The notes below the pieces were generated by a model that did no database searches, was not told where the DNA came from, and saw nothing but the letters and a program-made list of their open reading frames with translations. From assembly GCF_027533505.1 (NCBI RefSeq), contig NZ_JAPZUB010000047.1, positions 1-64,000 on the forward strand: DNA of 64,000 nucleotides, read 5' to 3'. How positions within the stretch are numbered: position 1 is the first letter of the stretch; each line of letters starts with the position of its first letter. Both the position numbers and the translations under genes were made by a program. The DNA comes from Flavobacterium sp. Lineage in GTDB: Bacteria > Bacteroidota > Bacteroidia > Flavobacteriales > Flavobacteriaceae. This document shows, in pieces, positions 62,583 to 64,000 of the stretch.

Positions 62583-62719
62583 AATTGAACTGTTTGTGGT
62601 TAACATTACCCCCGAAAGGGTCGAAAATAAAGGCTACAATTACACGACTCACTCAGGATTTCTCTTGATGAGGTATTTGAGATAGGACCGTAAACCTTTC
62701 CAACCGTTCATATGAACAA

Positions 62720-62757
62720 ATATCGTAAAAAATAAAAAGCCACAATACTGTGGCTTT
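62720..62757 (-). terminator. Intrinsic terminator of the amino-acid permease gene
   Basis: Stem AAAGCCACA / TGTGGCTTT with a 4-nt loop, then a T-rich run on the minus strand, directly after the permease stop codon. Confidence 0.85.
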
Positions 62758-62761
62758 CAAT

Positions 62762-64000
62762 TTATTCTTTTTCTAAGTTGGAATGTCGTTTACTGTATAA
62801 CAAATAAACCAAAATTCCCAAGGTACCCCAAATGATAAAGGTATACCATGTTTCGGTGCGGACTTGAGTCATCAAGAACAAATTAAATCCAACGCCAAGA
62901 GTTCCTACTACGTAAACCGCAGGGGTTTTGTAAGGACGCTCCAATTCTGGTTTTTTCACACGCAATACCATTACGGCCATACATACCATAGCAAAAGCTA
63001 AAAGGGTACCCATGGAACACATTTCAGAAACTTTTTCAATAGGCGTTAACGCAGCTACAATGGAAATAATTAATCCGACCAACAACGTACTCTTGTGGGG
63101 AGTGAGGTATTTGGGATGTAAATCTTTAAAGAAACCTGGGAGTAAGCCGTCTTTGGACATGCCAAGGAAAATGCGCGTTTGTCCCAACATCATCACCAAC
63201 ATCACCGACATTAATCCGGCGGTAGCGGCAATGGTAATTAAAAATGTGGCCCACGTCAATCCGACACCACTAAAAGCGGAAGCAACAGGAGCCGCCTTGT
63301 CCAATTGATCAAAACGAACCATCCCGGTCAAGACCAAGGAGACCAAAATATACAAAATGGTACAAATCACCAACGAGGCGACAATGGCAAAGGGCACATC
63401 CTTTTTCGGATTAATCGCTTCTCCGGCTTGGGTTGACACAGCATCAAATCCGATATACGCAAAAAACACAATAGTCGCAGCAGTTAACACCCCCCCAAAT
63501 CCAAAATTAATTTTTTCAACACCATCCACAATAGTTTTCGTTTCGGCAGGGATAAACGGCACCCAGTTATCGGGATTTATGAAAAACGCACCAGCAATAA
63601 TAACAAATAGTACAACCGCAATTTTAATAATTACAATAATGTTATTGGTCTTGGCGGCTTCTTTGATTCCTTTTACCAATATAGCGGTAATTACCCATGT
63701 GATTAAAAAAGCAGGCAAATTGAAAACAATCCCCGACAAATCAATTGAAGAGTAATGCGCGGCAAATTGCGTGACTCCTTCGCCTGTGGCAAAATTTTGA
63801 AAATCTTTAAGCGTAGTCAAGCTCTTAAACGCACTGGCAAATTCGGCATTGGCAAAGTGCTCTTTGATTTGATCAAAAGTGGCTGTAGTATGCGTTGCCA
63901 AATACTCTTTGACCGCATCAACCGCTTTGGCATGATTGAGTTTTTCCATAGCCGTTGCTTTATCAGAAAGCAATGAAAGTGGGAGTTTAAGGTGAAATAA
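62762..64000 (-). CDS. APC-family amino-acid permease, 5' partial at right edge
   Basis: At least 412 residues are visible and the frame stays open to the window edge (LFHLKLPLS before the first possible start), so the N-terminal helices lie outside. About nine transmembrane segments remain (FNLPAFLITWVITAILV, IIVIIKIAVVLFVIIAGAFF, the conserved FFAYIGFDAVSTQAGEAINP and DVPFAIVASLVICTILYILV). The last motif is typical of the cationic amino-acid transporter (CAT/YhdG) branch of the APC superfamily. A soluble helical insert of about 60 residues (HAKAVDAVKEYLATHTTATF) between early helices is common in flavobacterial members. Substrate not determined. Confidence 0.9.
   Translation of the reverse strand, partial: LFHLKLPLSLLSDKATAMEKLNHAKAVDAVKEYLATHTTATFDQIKEHFANAEFASAFKSLTTLKDFQNFATGEGVTQFAAHYSSIDLSGIVFNLPAFLITWVITAILVKGIKEAAKTNNIIVIIKIAVVLFVIIAGAFFINPDNWVPFIPAETKTIVDGVEKINFGFGGVLTAATIVFFAYIGFDAVSTQAGEAINPKKDVPFAIVASLVICTILYILVSLVLTGMVRFDQLDKAAPVASAFSGVGLTWATFLITIAATAGLMSVMLVMMLGQTRIFLGMSKDGLLPGFFKDLHPKYLTPHKSTLLVGLIISIVAALTPIEKVSEMCSMGTLLAFAMVCMAVMVLRVKKPELERPYKTPAVYVVGTLGVGFNLFLMTQVRTETWYTFIIWGTLGILVYLLYSKRHSNLEKE

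Noticed and set aside
62609..62625. Isolated array hairpin (CCCCCGAAAGGGTCGAA) upstream of hmgA
   Set aside because: It resembles the array hairpins but lacks the closing arm and any heptamers; chance similarity cannot be excluded.

Overview
The window looks like a chromosomal segment of a Flavobacteriaceae member (Flavobacterium-like Bacteroidota). The evidence is a type IX secretion (T9SS) type B cargo with a PorP/SprF-like partner and OmpA protein, a complete moxR-bat aerotolerance operon, a TonB receptor with a DUF5689 lipoprotein, promoters of the TTG-N19/20-TAnnTTTG type with little Shine-Dalgarno signal, and kynurenine/homogentisate catabolism genes. Both edges cut genes: the adhesin lacks its 5' end on the left and an amino-acid permease lacks its N-terminus on the right. 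I saw no rRNA, tRNA, CRISPR array, transposase or integrase.

Layout. 0-10 kb (+): giant surface protein, PorP/SprF-like protein and OmpA/PD40 protein, read as one secretion/attachment module. 10-21 kb (-): pheS and a nine-gene run moxR, DUF58, BatD-like, batA, batB, batC, batD, batE and a small conserved gene. 21-25 kb (+): aldo-keto reductase, AlbA_2 protein, metallophosphoesterase, small barrel protein, PhnA protein. 25-36 kb: ALDH7-type dehydrogenase, 3-hydroxyanthranilate dioxygenase, a nuclease-like protein divergent from a TonB receptor/DUF5689/lipocalin operon, gpsA and a yqhD-like dehydrogenase. 36-41 kb (-): a rearranged nadD locus, a four-helix-bundle gene between repeat arrays, gmk and yicC. 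41-49.6 kb (-): a visibly AT-rich accessory island with small secreted proteins, a tight sce7726-sce7725-RES operon, a two-motif HEPN protein and a kinase-like protein, bounded by mosaic repeats. 50-64 kb: dinB, a SpecificRecomb-family membrane protein, CYTH, RlpA, pgi, an M23 peptidase/tryptophan dioxygenase/DUF3108 operon, and an hmgA-CCC-hppD tyrosine catabolism operon.

The most unusual material is of two kinds. First, the sce7726-sce7725-RES operon pairs a PD-(D/E)XK-like nuclease with a RES (NAD+-attacking family) effector and sits beside a HEPN protein with two R-x4-H motifs; this is the best candidate for an uncharacterised defence or conflict system. Second, at least eight intergenic sites carry degenerate 7-bp tandem repeats that host interchangeable short palindromes. 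The largest (38945-39377) has a higher-order period of 59 bp (17-bp hairpin plus six heptamers) and supplies the stop codon of gmk. A further oddity is a 97-bp near-identical duplication of the nadD 3' end, each copy followed at 18-19 nt by a related two-helix membrane protein gene.

All family names come from motif recognition and memory, without any search.
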